Origin: CAYRPN01 sp964426135
GTDB taxonomy: Bacteria > Planctomycetota > Phycisphaerae > Phycisphaerales > Phycisphaeraceae
Assembly: GCA_964426135.1 (NCBI GenBank)
Contig: CAYRPN010000164.1
Span: forward strand, 1-11,239
Direction of reading: 5' to 3'
DNA length: 11,239 nucleotides
The position numbers and the translations under genes are program-made. Positions 1 through 7,693 of this stretch are shown piece by piece. The notes under the pieces were generated by a model. The model was not told the DNA's origin. It saw nothing but the letters and a program-made list of their open reading frames with translations, and did no database searches. Every line of letters starts with the position of its first letter. Positions within the stretch are counted from its first letter, which is position 1.

Positions 1-29
1 ATCATGCAGTTCGCCCGACCCTCCCCTAA

Positions 30-50
30 CCCCTCCCTAAGAGGGAGGGG
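30..50. repeat. Short perfect hairpin in the 5' flank of the kinase gene
   Basis: CCCCTCCCT (30-38) and AGGGAGGGG (42-50) form a perfect 9-bp stem with a 3-nt loop. There is no T-run on either side, so a classical rho-independent terminator is not supported. It may end an upstream transcript that lies outside the window, or be a repetitive palindrome. No coding region is recognisable in 1-198. Confidence 0.5.
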
Positions 51-110
51 AATCGGAAACGGCCGATTCGGGAAGTTGTTTCGGTCACGATCCTGAGGGT
101 CGCCGGGAAC

Positions 111-127
111 GTGGCCCTTCGGGCCAC
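111..127. repeat. GC-rich 7-bp hairpin upstream of the kinase
   Basis: GTGGCCC (111-117) and GGGCCAC (121-127) are perfectly complementary around a TTC loop, 72 bases before the kinase start. No T-tract follows. It could be an RNA structure in the leader or the terminator of a gene to the left. The sequence does not decide between these. Confidence 0.4.
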
Positions 128-150
128 CGCTAAACGGTGATGCCGTCATC

Positions 151-198
151 CTCACTTTTGCTCCTGACTTCTGACCGCTGACTTCCGTCCTCCTCCGC
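151..198 (+). repeat. Heptamer-phased pyrimidine repeat abutting the kinase start
   Basis: From 164 the sequence runs in 7-base steps directly into the ATG at 199: CTGACTT, CTGACCG, CTGACTT, CCGTCCT, CCTCCGC. A looser CTCACTT lies at 151. The last part, TCCGTCCTCCTCC, is identical to the end of the larger pyrimidine tract at 5802-5985. The tract occupies the place where a purine-rich Shine-Dalgarno would sit, so the kinase has no visible ribosome binding site. Confidence 0.6.
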
Positions 199-2850
199 AT
201 GCCCACCAACCAACTCAACATGACGTCCGCCCTGCATCGGGGCGACAAGATCGACAAATACGACGTGGCCGAGCAGATCGGCGCCGGCGGTTTCTCCGTG
301 GTGTGGAGGGCGCACGACAAACTTCTGGACCAGTCGGTCGCCGTGAAGCAACTGGTCGCCGACGGCACGACGGATGAAGACGCTTTCCGCGAGCGTTTCC
401 GCAAGGAGGCCGCGATTCAGAAGAAGGTCAGCCAGAGCCACAAGAGCCTGGTGCGGGTAATCGATTTCATCGAAGAGCCGCGCGGCATGTTCATCGTGAT
501 GGAATACGTGGACGGCATGAGCCTGGAGCATCTGCTGGCGTCCAACCCCGGCCCGATGGATGTGAAAACCGCGCTGGGCATCGCAGCCGCCACCGCGCTG
601 GCGCTGGGCGGCATCCACGATCAGGGCATCATCCACCGCGACCTGAAACCCTCCAACGTCCTGCTGCCCAAGCAAGGCGGCTTGAAGTTGTGCGACTTCG
701 GCCTGTCCACGCTGATGGCGGATCAGGAACAGCCGGCGGTCGGCACCGTGCGCTACATGGCGCCGGAGCTTCTCCTGAATCAGAAGGCGGACGGCCGGGC
801 GGACCTGTATTCGCTGGGCTTCATGCTGTACGAGATGCTTCTGGGCCGAGCGAATTTCGAGGACGCGTTCAAGGTGGTGCTGCGCGATCAGCGCAACCAG
901 TCGCTGCGCTGGATGAAGTGGCACACGAACTTGAAAGTGAAGGCGCCGCCGCTGCGGCAGTACGTGCCGACGATTCCCCAGCCCATCGCCGAACTGGTGG
1001 AGCGCATGATCGAGAAGGACCCGGGCCAGCGCATCGCCACGGCAGGCCAGCTCATCGACGCGATGAAGCGGCAGTTGTCCGGCTCGCCCGCCGGCGCCGC
1101 TGCCGCGGCTCCCGCCCTGGCTGGCGGCTCCACGCCGCTGACCGCGCCCGGCGGCGACAAGACTGCGCGGATTCCCAAGAAGAACAAGCTCGTCTACATC
1201 ATCGCCGGCACCGTCCTGCTGTGGTCGGTCATCGGCATCGGCTGGCTGCTGTACGACCAGTCGCAGAAGAACAAGGTCAAAGCGGCGGCCGAAGCCATCG
1301 TGATGGATGATTACCGCGCCGCCCAGGAACTCTTGAAAAAGGAAGAATGGGACAACGCCCAGCGGGCATTTGATTCCATCCTCGACAATCACCGCGGCCA
1401 CTTCCAGATGGGCGTGCCCGTGTACGGCAACCGCCGGGTGCCGCTGGAAACCGCGTCCAAAGCGTACGGCCATTTCGCCGCCGCCATGATTCATCGCAAC
1501 GCGGGGCGATACCAGTTGTCCGTCGCCGAGTTCACCAAGGCGGAGGAACTGGAAGTCATCAACCGCACCACCCTGAGCAAGGCATTGGAAGACGCTCAGC
1601 GCGGCCTGATGTACCAGAACATCGAAGACAAGATCAAACGCTATCTCACCGAGGACAAGCTCGGCTACGCGCAGCTCGAGCACACCAAGTTCATGCGCGA
1701 CAGCGGCAAGTCGCTCACCGGCGAACAGCGCGAGCACTGGCTGAGCATCGGCCAGCAGATCCAGGCCCAGATGGACGCCAAGGAAGCCGCGGAAGTGCTC
1801 GACCTTTCCGGCAAGGCGGAAGTGTCCGGCGACCGCGCCCGGGCTGTGGAAATCATCGAGGACTGGGTCCGCAAGAATCCGGACAAGGACAATCGCGCGA
1901 TCAAGAACAAGCTCGGCAGCCTGCTGGGCGAGGCGAACTTCGACATTCTCGTGGACCGCGCCAAGGCAGCCGTGCAGAACGGCGACCTGCCCCGCGCCAT
2001 CGACAGCTACACCCAGGCCATCGCCGCCAACACGATCAAGGCGGAGCAGATGAAGTTCCCCACCGAGGTGCGCAAGCTCAAGAGCAAGCTGGCGTTCGCC
2101 CTGGGCGTCAAGGCGAAGGAAGGCGGGCGCATCGACGATGCGATCAAGTACTGGACCGACGCGGCGGCGGAGGATCCGGCCAACCCCGATCCGCCGCGCG
2201 AACTTTCCGCACTGGATAACGCCGCCAAGATCGCGCAGCTCAAGCGGCAGGCGGTCGCGGCGTTCGACAACAAGGAATACGACAAGTCGATCAACCTCTG
2301 GAAAGAGCTGCGCGACAAGTACAACGAAGACCCGGCGACGATCGCCGGCGAAGTCGCCAAGTGCGAACTGGAACTCGCCAAGCAGGCGCTGGAGAAGGCC
2401 TGGGCCTCGGAGAATGACGAGGCGGCGGTGAAGGCGGCGGATGCGGTGACCGCGCTGGACGCGGGCAACGAGCGTGCCAAGTCGATTCGCGAGCTGATCC
2501 AGACGCGCAAGCGCTTCCTCGCCGCCGTTTCATCGGGCGACAAGGCCAAGGAGCGCGGCGAGTACGGCGAAGCCAAGCGCGAATACCGCGAAGCCCGCAA
2601 GATCGCCAGCACCATCGCCGACGCCCTCATCAAGGACGAACTGATGGCCAAGGCCAACGCCCAGCTCGATGAGGCGGAGTACATCGACAGCTTCACCAAG
2701 GCGAAAAAGTGCTTCGAGCTCGACCAGCTCAACGAAGCCCTCGGCTGGGCCAAGGGCGCCGTCAAGACCAAGGCCACGCCCGAGGCCAAGGCATTGCTCG
2801 CCAAGATCGAAATCGCCAACGCACGCAAGCAGTCTCAAACGGAAAAATGA
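199..2850 (+). CDS. Membrane-anchored Ser/Thr protein kinase with C-terminal TPR-like helical repeats
   Basis: This is an 883-residue Hanks-type kinase that phosphorylates Ser/Thr on protein substrates. The domain is complete: glycine loop IGAGGFSVV (27-35), VAVK lysine K50, likely helix-C glutamate E70, catalytic HRDLKPSN (D148, K150, N153), DFG (166-168), APE (188-190) and DLYSLG (202-207). An Ala/Pro/Gly linker (about 294-320) and basic KKNK precede one membrane segment (331-352). The remaining 530 residues are Lys/Glu-rich helix pairs resembling TPRs, at about 371-398, 425-451, 585-612, 634-661, 683-711, 778-803 and 831-858. Kinase in the cytoplasm and repeats outside the inner membrane is the expected topology. 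An in-frame ATG at 220 is an alternative start, and neither start has a clear ribosome site. The stop overlaps the next gene by ATGA, so translation is probably coupled. The substrate is unknown. Confidence 0.95.
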   Translation: MPTNQLNMTSALHRGDKIDKYDVAEQIGAGGFSVVWRAHDKLLDQSVAVKQLVADGTTDEDAFRERFRKEAAIQKKVSQSHKSLVRVIDFIEEPRGMFIVMEYVDGMSLEHLLASNPGPMDVKTALGIAAATALALGGIHDQGIIHRDLKPSNVLLPKQGGLKLCDFGLSTLMADQEQPAVGTVRYMAPELLLNQKADGRADLYSLGFMLYEMLLGRANFEDAFKVVLRDQRNQSLRWMKWHTNLKVKAPPLRQYVPTIPQPIAELVERMIEKDPGQRIATAGQLIDAMKRQLSGSPAGAAAAAPALAGGSTPLTAPGGDKTARIPKKNKLVYIIAGTVLLWSVIGIGWLLYDQSQKNKVKAAAEAIVMDDYRAAQELLKKEEWDNAQRAFDSILDNHRGHFQMGVPVYGNRRVPLETASKAYGHFAAAMIHRNAGRYQLSVAEFTKAEELEVINRTTLSKALEDAQRGLMYQNIEDKIKRYLTEDKLGYAQLEHTKFMRDSGKSLTGEQREHWLSIGQQIQAQMDAKEAAEVLDLSGKAEVSGDRARAVEIIEDWVRKNPDKDNRAIKNKLGSLLGEANFDILVDRAKAAVQNGDLPRAIDSYTQAIAANTIKAEQMKFPTEVRKLKSKLAFALGVKAKEGGRIDDAIKYWTDAAAEDPANPDPPRELSALDNAAKIAQLKRQAVAAFDNKEYDKSINLWKELRDKYNEDPATIAGEVAKCELELAKQALEKAWASENDEAAVKAADAVTALDAGNERAKSIRELIQTRKRFLAAVSSGDKAKERGEYGEAKREYREARKIASTIADALIKDELMAKANAQLDEAEYIDSFTKAKKCFELDQLNEALGWAKGAVKTKATPEAKALLAKIEIANARKQSQTEK

Positions 2851-4799
2851 CCATGCTTCAACCACGCGCCTCACGCCCCGCGAGCACCCGACGCCTTGCG
2901 GGCAATCGTCGTCGCGGCATCGTGCTCATCATGACTCTGCTGGCGGTGATCCTGCTGGCGGGGATGGTGATGTTCGTGATCAACCTGGGCCGGAGCACGA
3001 CCCGGCGCATCGTGGTGCAGAACGCCGCCGACTCAGCCGCCATCAGCGGCGCGGGCTGGGTGGCGCGCTCGCTGAACACGGTGTCGATGAACAACGTGAA
3101 CATGGCGATGCTGCTGACGCTGGTGGATGTCGTGGACGCCCTGCCCGACGCCACGCGCATCACCATCAACGAACATGAGGCCACGGTCAAAGCGATGCGG
3201 GCCACCAGCGGCATCTCCGATTCCTGGGTGCGCGATCAGATCAACGACCTGGTGGATGAACTGAACGGCGAGCTGGCGATCCTCAAGCCCATGAACGACC
3301 AGTTCAATTCGTACGACGTCCGCAACGCCACGTTCTACAACGGCCCCAGCGGGCGCGGCCAGTTCTGGGCCGCCATGGAAGGCCTCGATGAACTGAATCA
3401 GGCGACGATGGAAAAACTCGGCGAACTGGCGCAGATCAACGCCCGCGCCGGAGGCGAGGCAAACCTGGCCCGCGTCGAAGGCAGCAAGGCGGCGTTCCTC
3501 GCGCCCGTCCTGCCCCAGATTCCCTGGCAGCGCGGACAGTTCGACGATTTCCAGCGGCCCGTGCTCAACGGCCTGCTTCCGGACAAGATCGACAACAAAG
3601 AGTTCAACCGCGGCCCGTGGGATACGCTCTACGGTTTCCGCCAGCTCATCGGCGGCGGGCCCATCGGTTACTGGGTCGGCGGCGGCGGCGGGCCCCCGGC
3701 ATCGAGCGGGCGAGGCAGCGTGCCCATCGGATCGGGCGCCGGCGGCGGCGGCGGCGGCGGCGGGCACTTCGTCCAGACCGGCTACACCGAGCCGCACGCC
3801 TACCAGGTCCACGGCTTCTACGGCTGGCTCATGGCCAAGATCCACCACTTCGCCAGCGAAAATCTCCCGCACGGACGCTTCACCTATTGGCACGACCGCC
3901 TCTCCTCCATCAAGTTCCGCTACCTCTGGCCCGGCACCGGCCCGCAGTTCCTCATCGATCCGGAATTTGAAACCGATTTCAACAAAGCCGTGCAGATCGC
4001 CACCGACGACCCCAAGAAGATCAAGGAAACCTGGTTCATCGCCGTCGAAATGAAGAGCAAGTACGAACGCGGCAAGAGCGGATTCCTCTCGCCGGGCAGC
4101 TACAGCTTCTTCGTCTCCAGCGGCCAGAGCGACCGCAATACGCCCCGCACCGTCCGGATGAACGGCTGGGTCGATCCTCGCCCCTGGGAGCCGCCCGCCA
4201 AGAAAGTCGGCGAGCACGCCTGGCGCGACGAGTGGGAGTACACCACCTACTTCGATCCGACCATCGGCATCCAGGCGATCCGCGGCGCCAACGGCGCCTA
4301 CGTCGCCCAGAAAGCCTACCGCATCGACACCTTCATCTTCATGGGCGTGAACATCGGCGAGGAATTTGAAGTCCGCAACCCCAACAACTTCACCAGCAGG
4401 AGCGGGCTGCCCGCGCCGACGGATCTCGACCACGCTCAACTCTCGCACGACAACGCCCAGGCTCGCCGGGATAAGCTCAACTTCCTCGCCATTGCCCAGG
4501 TGCATGACGCCGCCATCGCCTGGCCCAGCCGGTTCACGGGACTGAAGCCATATCCGTTCCAGGTGGGCGTGGCCCAGGCGCATGTGTTCAACAACCACTC
4601 GTGGGACCTGTGGACGCAGATGTGGGAAGCGCAGCTGCGCCCGACGGACCACTTCGACCACTGGGCCGGCGTGCTGGAATCCACCGGCGGCGACCTGCCC
4701 GCCGAGGTGCCGCCGCAACTGGCGGAAGAAGTCGCCAAGTACCTGAAGAGCATCCGCGCGATGTCGGATTTGTGGGACGATGCCGGCACAAATCAGTGA
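2847..4799 (+). CDS. TadG-like membrane-anchored Flp pilus-assembly family protein
   Basis: This 650-residue protein has a short basic N-terminus (RRRG, 21-24), one hydrophobic segment (about 25-47) and then VVQNAADSAAISGA (56-69). That arrangement is the signature of the TadE/TadG-like N-terminal domain (PF13400-type), found in proteins linked to Flp/Tad pili and in many planctomycete envelope proteins. The rest is predicted outside the membrane and I do not recognise it. It contains two glycine runs encoded by GGC repeats (278-282 and 299-306) and many aromatic residues. Unlike true pseudopilins it has Met, not Glu, at +5 after the glycine, so cleavage by a prepilin peptidase is not expected. 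I chose the ATG that overlaps the kinase stop; ATG 2853 is possible. In-frame sequence before 2847 lies inside the kinase gene and looks non-coding. The coupling suggests that kinase and TadG-like protein act together. Confidence 0.85.
   Translation: MTMLQPRASRPASTRRLAGNRRRGIVLIMTLLAVILLAGMVMFVINLGRSTTRRIVVQNAADSAAISGAGWVARSLNTVSMNNVNMAMLLTLVDVVDALPDATRITINEHEATVKAMRATSGISDSWVRDQINDLVDELNGELAILKPMNDQFNSYDVRNATFYNGPSGRGQFWAAMEGLDELNQATMEKLGELAQINARAGGEANLARVEGSKAAFLAPVLPQIPWQRGQFDDFQRPVLNGLLPDKIDNKEFNRGPWDTLYGFRQLIGGGPIGYWVGGGGGPPASSGRGSVPIGSGAGGGGGGGGHFVQTGYTEPHAYQVHGFYGWLMAKIHHFASENLPHGRFTYWHDRLSSIKFRYLWPGTGPQFLIDPEFETDFNKAVQIATDDPKKIKETWFIAVEMKSKYERGKSGFLSPGSYSFFVSSGQSDRNTPRTVRMNGWVDPRPWEPPAKKVGEHAWRDEWEYTTYFDPTIGIQAIRGANGAYVAQKAYRIDTFIFMGVNIGEEFEVRNPNNFTSRSGLPAPTDLDHAQLSHDNAQARRDKLNFLAIAQVHDAAIAWPSRFTGLKPYPFQVGVAQAHVFNNHSWDLWTQMWEAQLRPTDHFDHWAGVLESTGGDLPAEVPPQLAEEVAKYLKSIRAMSDLWDDAGTNQ
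3678..3764 (+). repeat. Two GGC trinucleotide runs inside the TadG-like gene
   Basis: GGC is repeated four times from 3678 and then closed by GGG. It is repeated seven times from 3741 and again closed by GGG. These runs encode Gly5 and Gly8, separated by a Pro/Ser/Gly linker. Because the unit is three bases, slippage would alter linker length without breaking the frame. Confidence 0.75.
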
Positions 4800-4907
4800 G
4801 TTGGCGCTCTGGGCATGGGGGCTTAAGCCGCCCTGCCGATGCACCCCGCGATCCCGTTTCGATTGAACCAGATTCGAGTTCCAGTATTTCACTGAATCGA
4901 GCATCCC

Positions 4908-5612
4908 ATGACCAGCTCATTCAAACGCACCAACCGCCGTTGCCGCGGCACCGCCATGGCGGAGACTCTGCTCGCCCTGCCGTTCCTGCTGCTGATCCTG
5001 CTCTTCGTGCTGTACTTCGGCCGCGAGTCGGTGCGAGTGGAGCGCACGCACATGATGGATCGCTACGAAGCGTGGCGGCAGGCGGGGCACGGTCCCGGCC
5101 CGCATCCGGACGATGTCCGCGGCCACCCGCAGATGAATGACGCCTTCTTCGCCGAGCACGCCGATTCGCTCGGTTTCAGCAGCAGCGGCGCCTTCCCCGA
5201 CGCTGCCGCGCGGGAGTGGGAGCAGGAAGCGGGCAACCGCTCCGACGATGCCGGCGAACTGGCGCGGATGATGATCGAGAACCTGGCGGGCGGCCGGACG
5301 GTGCACGCCTCCAGCACGCACACCACGACGAACAAGCTCCTGCAGCAGTTCAACGGCCCGGCCCGCGCGACGCACACGACGATGGACCACGACTGGAAAT
5401 TCGTCAACGGCATCGGCCGGCGCGGCGGCGCGTGGGACCAGCGGGCGCCCTATGCGTCCAACCTCGGCTCCCTCCGCGACGTGTTCTACCAGGAGTTCGA
5501 CACCGCCTTCGCCGCCATGACCGGCAACCCCTTCGCCGCCGCCGTGCGCAGCCTGTACCTCTCGCATCCGGAATATCGCGGGCCCAACATCGACCCGGCG
5601 CGCGGCAGGTGA
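4908..5612 (+). CDS. TadE-like pseudopilin family protein
   Basis: This is a 234-residue protein. Its N-terminus is basic (KRTNRRCRG) and is followed by TAMAETLLALP and a hydrophobic stretch to about residue 38. G14 with E19 at +5 matches the class III prepilin motif G^XXXXE seen in Flp and TadE/TadF pseudopilins, so processing by a TadV/prepilin peptidase is plausible. The region after the membrane segment (about 40-234) is hydrophilic, rich in His, Arg and Asp, and has no motif I recognise. It lies 108 bases after the TadG-like stop on the same strand, so it is probably in the same transcript. The Shine-Dalgarno is weak (GAG about 8 bases upstream). It is longer than many TadE proteins. A role as a minor pilin or envelope scaffold is inferred from the family only. 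Confidence 0.8.
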   Translation: MTSSFKRTNRRCRGTAMAETLLALPFLLLILLFVLYFGRESVRVERTHMMDRYEAWRQAGHGPGPHPDDVRGHPQMNDAFFAEHADSLGFSSSGAFPDAAAREWEQEAGNRSDDAGELARMMIENLAGGRTVHASSTHTTTNKLLQQFNGPARATHTTMDHDWKFVNGIGRRGGAWDQRAPYASNLGSLRDVFYQEFDTAFAAMTGNPFAAAVRSLYLSHPEYRGPNIDPARGR

Positions 5613-5675
5613 GTCGTGCGCTTCAGCAAGTAAAGAGATCGAAAGGCGCGCGCCGCGAAGCGTAACGGGCCTTGG

Positions 5676-5763
5676 CGTAGGGTGCGTCAAGTCCGCGCGG
5701 ACGCACCAAGTTGCGTCTCCGTAGTGCGTGGTGCGTCCGCGCCAAGCCTTGACGCACCCTACG
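5676..5763. repeat. Nested palindromic REP/BIME-like element
   Basis: The outer arms 5676-5691 and 5748-5763 are a perfect 16-bp inverted repeat. The inner arms 5695-5708 and 5729-5742 are a perfect 14-bp inverted repeat. The loop is 5709-5728. Each half also holds its own small hairpin, GGTGCGTC with GACGCACC (5681-5688/5700-5707 and 5730-5737/5751-5758), preceded on the outside by GTAG. Two GTAG-headed hairpins in opposite orientation are the plan of a BIME built from REP units. No RAYT transposase is present. Between the TadE-like stop and this element (5613-5675) I see no feature. Confidence 0.75.
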
Positions 5764-5801
5764 TCGGAGCCGATGCCGCCCCGCGCACTCCTCTCAACAC
5801 G

Positions 5802-5985
5802 GCACCTTCGCACTTCTCACTCCGCACTTCTCCGTTCCCACTTTTCATTTCGCATTTTTCACCTTGCACTTCGCACTTCTCACTTTGCATTTCCCCTTTT
5901 CACTTTTCACTTTGCATTTCCCCTTTTCACTTTTCACTTTTCACTTTGCACTTTGCACTCCCCTCCTCCCTCCGTCCTCCTCCCT
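5802..5985 (+). repeat. Heptamer-phased pyrimidine tandem repeat with a perfect 27-bp duplication
   Basis: About 180 bases consist almost entirely of degenerate 7-base units such as TCGCACT, TCTCACT, TTGCACT and TTCACTT, with occasional one-base phase slips. Within this, 5881-5907 and 5908-5934 are a perfect tandem duplication of a 27-base block. The run ends in a C/T-only segment containing TCCGTCCTCCTCC, also present just before the kinase start. Open frames through it read as Leu/Phe/His/Ser heptads and are artefacts. From 5986 to 6126 I see no gene. A TTGAAA at 6043 with AAATAT 18 bases later is too weak to call a promoter. Confidence 0.8.
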
Positions 5986-6126
5986 TCCCCCGCCTCCCCC
6001 CATCACAGGCATTCCCCTATCGCCTCATCGCCCGCTCCCTGATTGAAACCGGCCTTGAAACAAGCGAAATATTGAGAGTGCATTTGTCCGTACGCACGCC
6101 CCGCATCAGGCTTGGGAGCTCGCGAC

Positions 6127-6573
6127 ATGGTCTCACACACCTATTGGCTGGCCATTCTGGATGGAAGGCACTGCTGCCTGCACAAGGCGACCGTCACGCG
6201 GCGCGGCGGCTGCCGGATCACGTCCGTGGGCGAGATCGACAACCACCAGCCCCCGGTCGAACACGGTCGGCCCTCAATGCTCGACTCGCGCCTGGGCCAC
6301 CACACCGCCGCTCCCAACCATGAAGCCGAGGAGCACACCCGCCGCTTCGCCGCCGAAGCCGCCGACTGGCTCTGCGCTCAGGTCAAGGAGAATCATGCCG
6401 ACCGTCTGGCGGTTTGCTGCGAATCGCGGATGCTCGGATACCTTCGCAAGGCCTCTCCCACCTGCCTGAAGACCATCGTCGATGAGTACGACGTTGATCT
6501 CGTCGCGATCCGCGCCAGCCAGCTCGCCGAGCATCCCCTCGTCCGGCGCATCGTGGGACTGGACCACTCGTGA
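6127..6573 (+). CDS. Host-attachment / baeRF-like family protein
   Basis: This 148-residue soluble protein follows the plan of the small 'host attachment' family (PF10116-type, related to bacterial eRF1-like baeRF proteins). WLAILDGRHC (7-16) matches the usual opening strand with its 'ADGxxAR' turn. A polar middle segment with GRPSMLD and an HH pair follows, then RFAAEAADWL (73-82), DRLAVCCESRMLGYLRKA (92-109) and DVDLVAIRASQLAEHPLVRRI (122-142). The molecular role of the family is not firmly known; the name comes from an early plant-associated locus, and the eRF1-like fold suggests a ribosome or RNA connection. ATG 6127 was chosen because GGGAG lies 8 bases upstream; an in-frame TTG at 6112 is less likely. 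The gene ends 52 bases before thiL, so the two may share a transcript. The assignment rests on remembered family patterns. Confidence 0.7.
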   Translation: MVSHTYWLAILDGRHCCLHKATVTRRGGCRITSVGEIDNHQPPVEHGRPSMLDSRLGHHTAAPNHEAEEHTRRFAAEAADWLCAQVKENHADRLAVCCESRMLGYLRKASPTCLKTIVDEYDVDLVAIRASQLAEHPLVRRIVGLDHS

Positions 6574-6625
6574 GATGCAGGGAGTATGCTGTGCGCATCG
6601 CATGTCGCGACATCAGGAATCAGCC

Positions 6626-7669
6626 GTGCGCGAGCTTTCGCTTCTGCAACACATCTATGCCGCCAACGCCAAGCTGCCGCCGCGCGTCACGCTGCCGCCG
6701 GGCGACGACATGGGCGCGGTGATCGTCGGGGGCAACGGGGGCAACGGGGGCAACGGGGGGGCCGGCGAAACCGTGCTGGTCACCGTGGACCAGATCGCCG
6801 ACGGCGTGCATTTCGATCTTGCCACGACGCCGCTGTGGAAAATCGCGCGCAAGGCGATCACGCGGAATCTCTCCGATGTCGCGGCGATGGGCGCCGTTCC
6901 CGCGGCGGCCGTGGTCGCCGGCGTCCTGCCGCGCGGCTTCGGCGAATCCAGAGCCAACGAGCTTTTCGATCACATGCGCCAGGTCGCCGCGCAGTACGAC
7001 TGTCCGCTCATCGGCGGCGACATTTCCATGTGGACGCACCCGCTGCTCCTGTCGGTGACCGTGCTCGCCGAGCCGCGCGGCGTCGCGCCGATCCTCCGTC
7101 GCGGCGCCAAGGTCGGCGATGTCATCTGCGTCACCGGGGCGCTGGGCGGAAGCATGGTGCCGATCGAAATCGAGTCCCGCCCGCCCGGCGCGGCGTCCCC
7201 CGGCGGCCTGTCCAATGAGTATGTGCATCACCTGGAGTTCGAGCCGCGCCTCACCGTCGCCCGCCACCTCGCAAGCCATGCGGACATCCGCCCCAACTGC
7301 ATGATCGACCTGAGCGACGGACTGGGGAAAGACCTGGCGCACCTCTGTCGCGCGGCGACGGAGCTTTCTCCCGACGGCCTCACCGCCGCGATCGAACTCG
7401 GCAAACTTCCTCTCAGCCGCGCCGCCCATGAAGCCAGCCGCCGCGACGCAAGGCCCGCATGGCAGCACGCCCTTGGCGATGGCGAGGACTACGAACTGTG
7501 CTTTACTGTTGCCCCGGAAAAGGCAGCTCGCCTGCCGCGCGAAATCGACGGCGTGCCCATCACGGCGATCGGTGTCATCATGCCTCCGGGCGATCCGCGC
7601 ATCACGCTGATCCATCCCGATGGCTCGCGACAACCGATGCCGGAACTGGGCTGGGAACACCACGATTGA
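6626..7669 (+). CDS. thiL: Thiamine-monophosphate kinase ThiL
   Basis: ThiL makes thiamine diphosphate from thiamine monophosphate and ATP, the last step of thiamine cofactor synthesis, in the cytoplasm. The 347-residue product has the full PurM/AIR-synthase-like motif set: PPGDDMGAV (24-32), VTVDQIADGVHF (52-63) with metal-binding D55, NLSDVAAMGAVP (81-92), GGD (130-132), GDVICVTGALGGS (164-176), MIDLSDGLGKDL (226-237) and GDGEDYEL (284-291). The GTG start is preferred because AGGAA sits about 7 bases upstream and MRELSLLQHIY aligns with the usual N-terminus. ATG 6602 would add 8 residues but has no well-spaced ribosome site. An unusual GNGGNGGNGG insert (36-45) sits between the first two motifs. 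No other thi gene is in the window. Confidence 0.95.
   Translation: MRELSLLQHIYAANAKLPPRVTLPPGDDMGAVIVGGNGGNGGNGGAGETVLVTVDQIADGVHFDLATTPLWKIARKAITRNLSDVAAMGAVPAAAVVAGVLPRGFGESRANELFDHMRQVAAQYDCPLIGGDISMWTHPLLLSVTVLAEPRGVAPILRRGAKVGDVICVTGALGGSMVPIEIESRPPGAASPGGLSNEYVHHLEFEPRLTVARHLASHADIRPNCMIDLSDGLGKDLAHLCRAATELSPDGLTAAIELGKLPLSRAAHEASRRDARPAWQHALGDGEDYELCFTVAPEKAARLPREIDGVPITAIGVIMPPGDPRITLIHPDGSRQPMPELGWEHHD
6728..6754 (+). repeat. Three tandem 9-bp units inside thiL
   Basis: GGGGGCAAC is repeated three times without error and is followed by a further G6. It encodes the Gly-Gly-Asn run in ThiL between the GDD and DQIADGVHF motifs. The 9-base period keeps the frame if copy number changes, while the G5/G6 runs themselves are prone to frameshift slippage. 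Confidence 0.85.
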
Positions 7670-7693
7670 TGGCGGAAATGCCCGCGTGACCCG

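Noticed and set aside
130..1737. Long open frame on the minus strand across the kinase gene
   Set aside because: It is the antisense shadow of a GC-rich gene; the plus-strand frame contains all kinase motifs, while the minus frame has no recognisable domain.
3033..4904. Long minus-strand frame opposite the TadG-like gene
   Set aside because: Ala/Val/Arg-rich antisense reading with no domain, fully opposed to a frame with a clear membrane anchor and family signature.
6043..6072. Promoter (TTGAAA with AAATAT) before the host-attachment-like gene
   Set aside because: The -10 box matches the consensus at only about half its positions, and spacing was chosen after the fact; not strong enough to annotate.
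5682..6323. Plus-strand frames across the pyrimidine repeat
   Set aside because: The translation is a Leu/Phe/His/Ser heptad pattern dictated by the DNA repeat, open in more than one frame, and it runs into the start of a real gene in another frame.
6482..6625. Upstream extension of thiL, including a start inside the preceding gene
   Set aside because: The added residues overlap a real gene and look non-native; the GTG at 6626 has a good ribosome site and gives the expected N-terminus.
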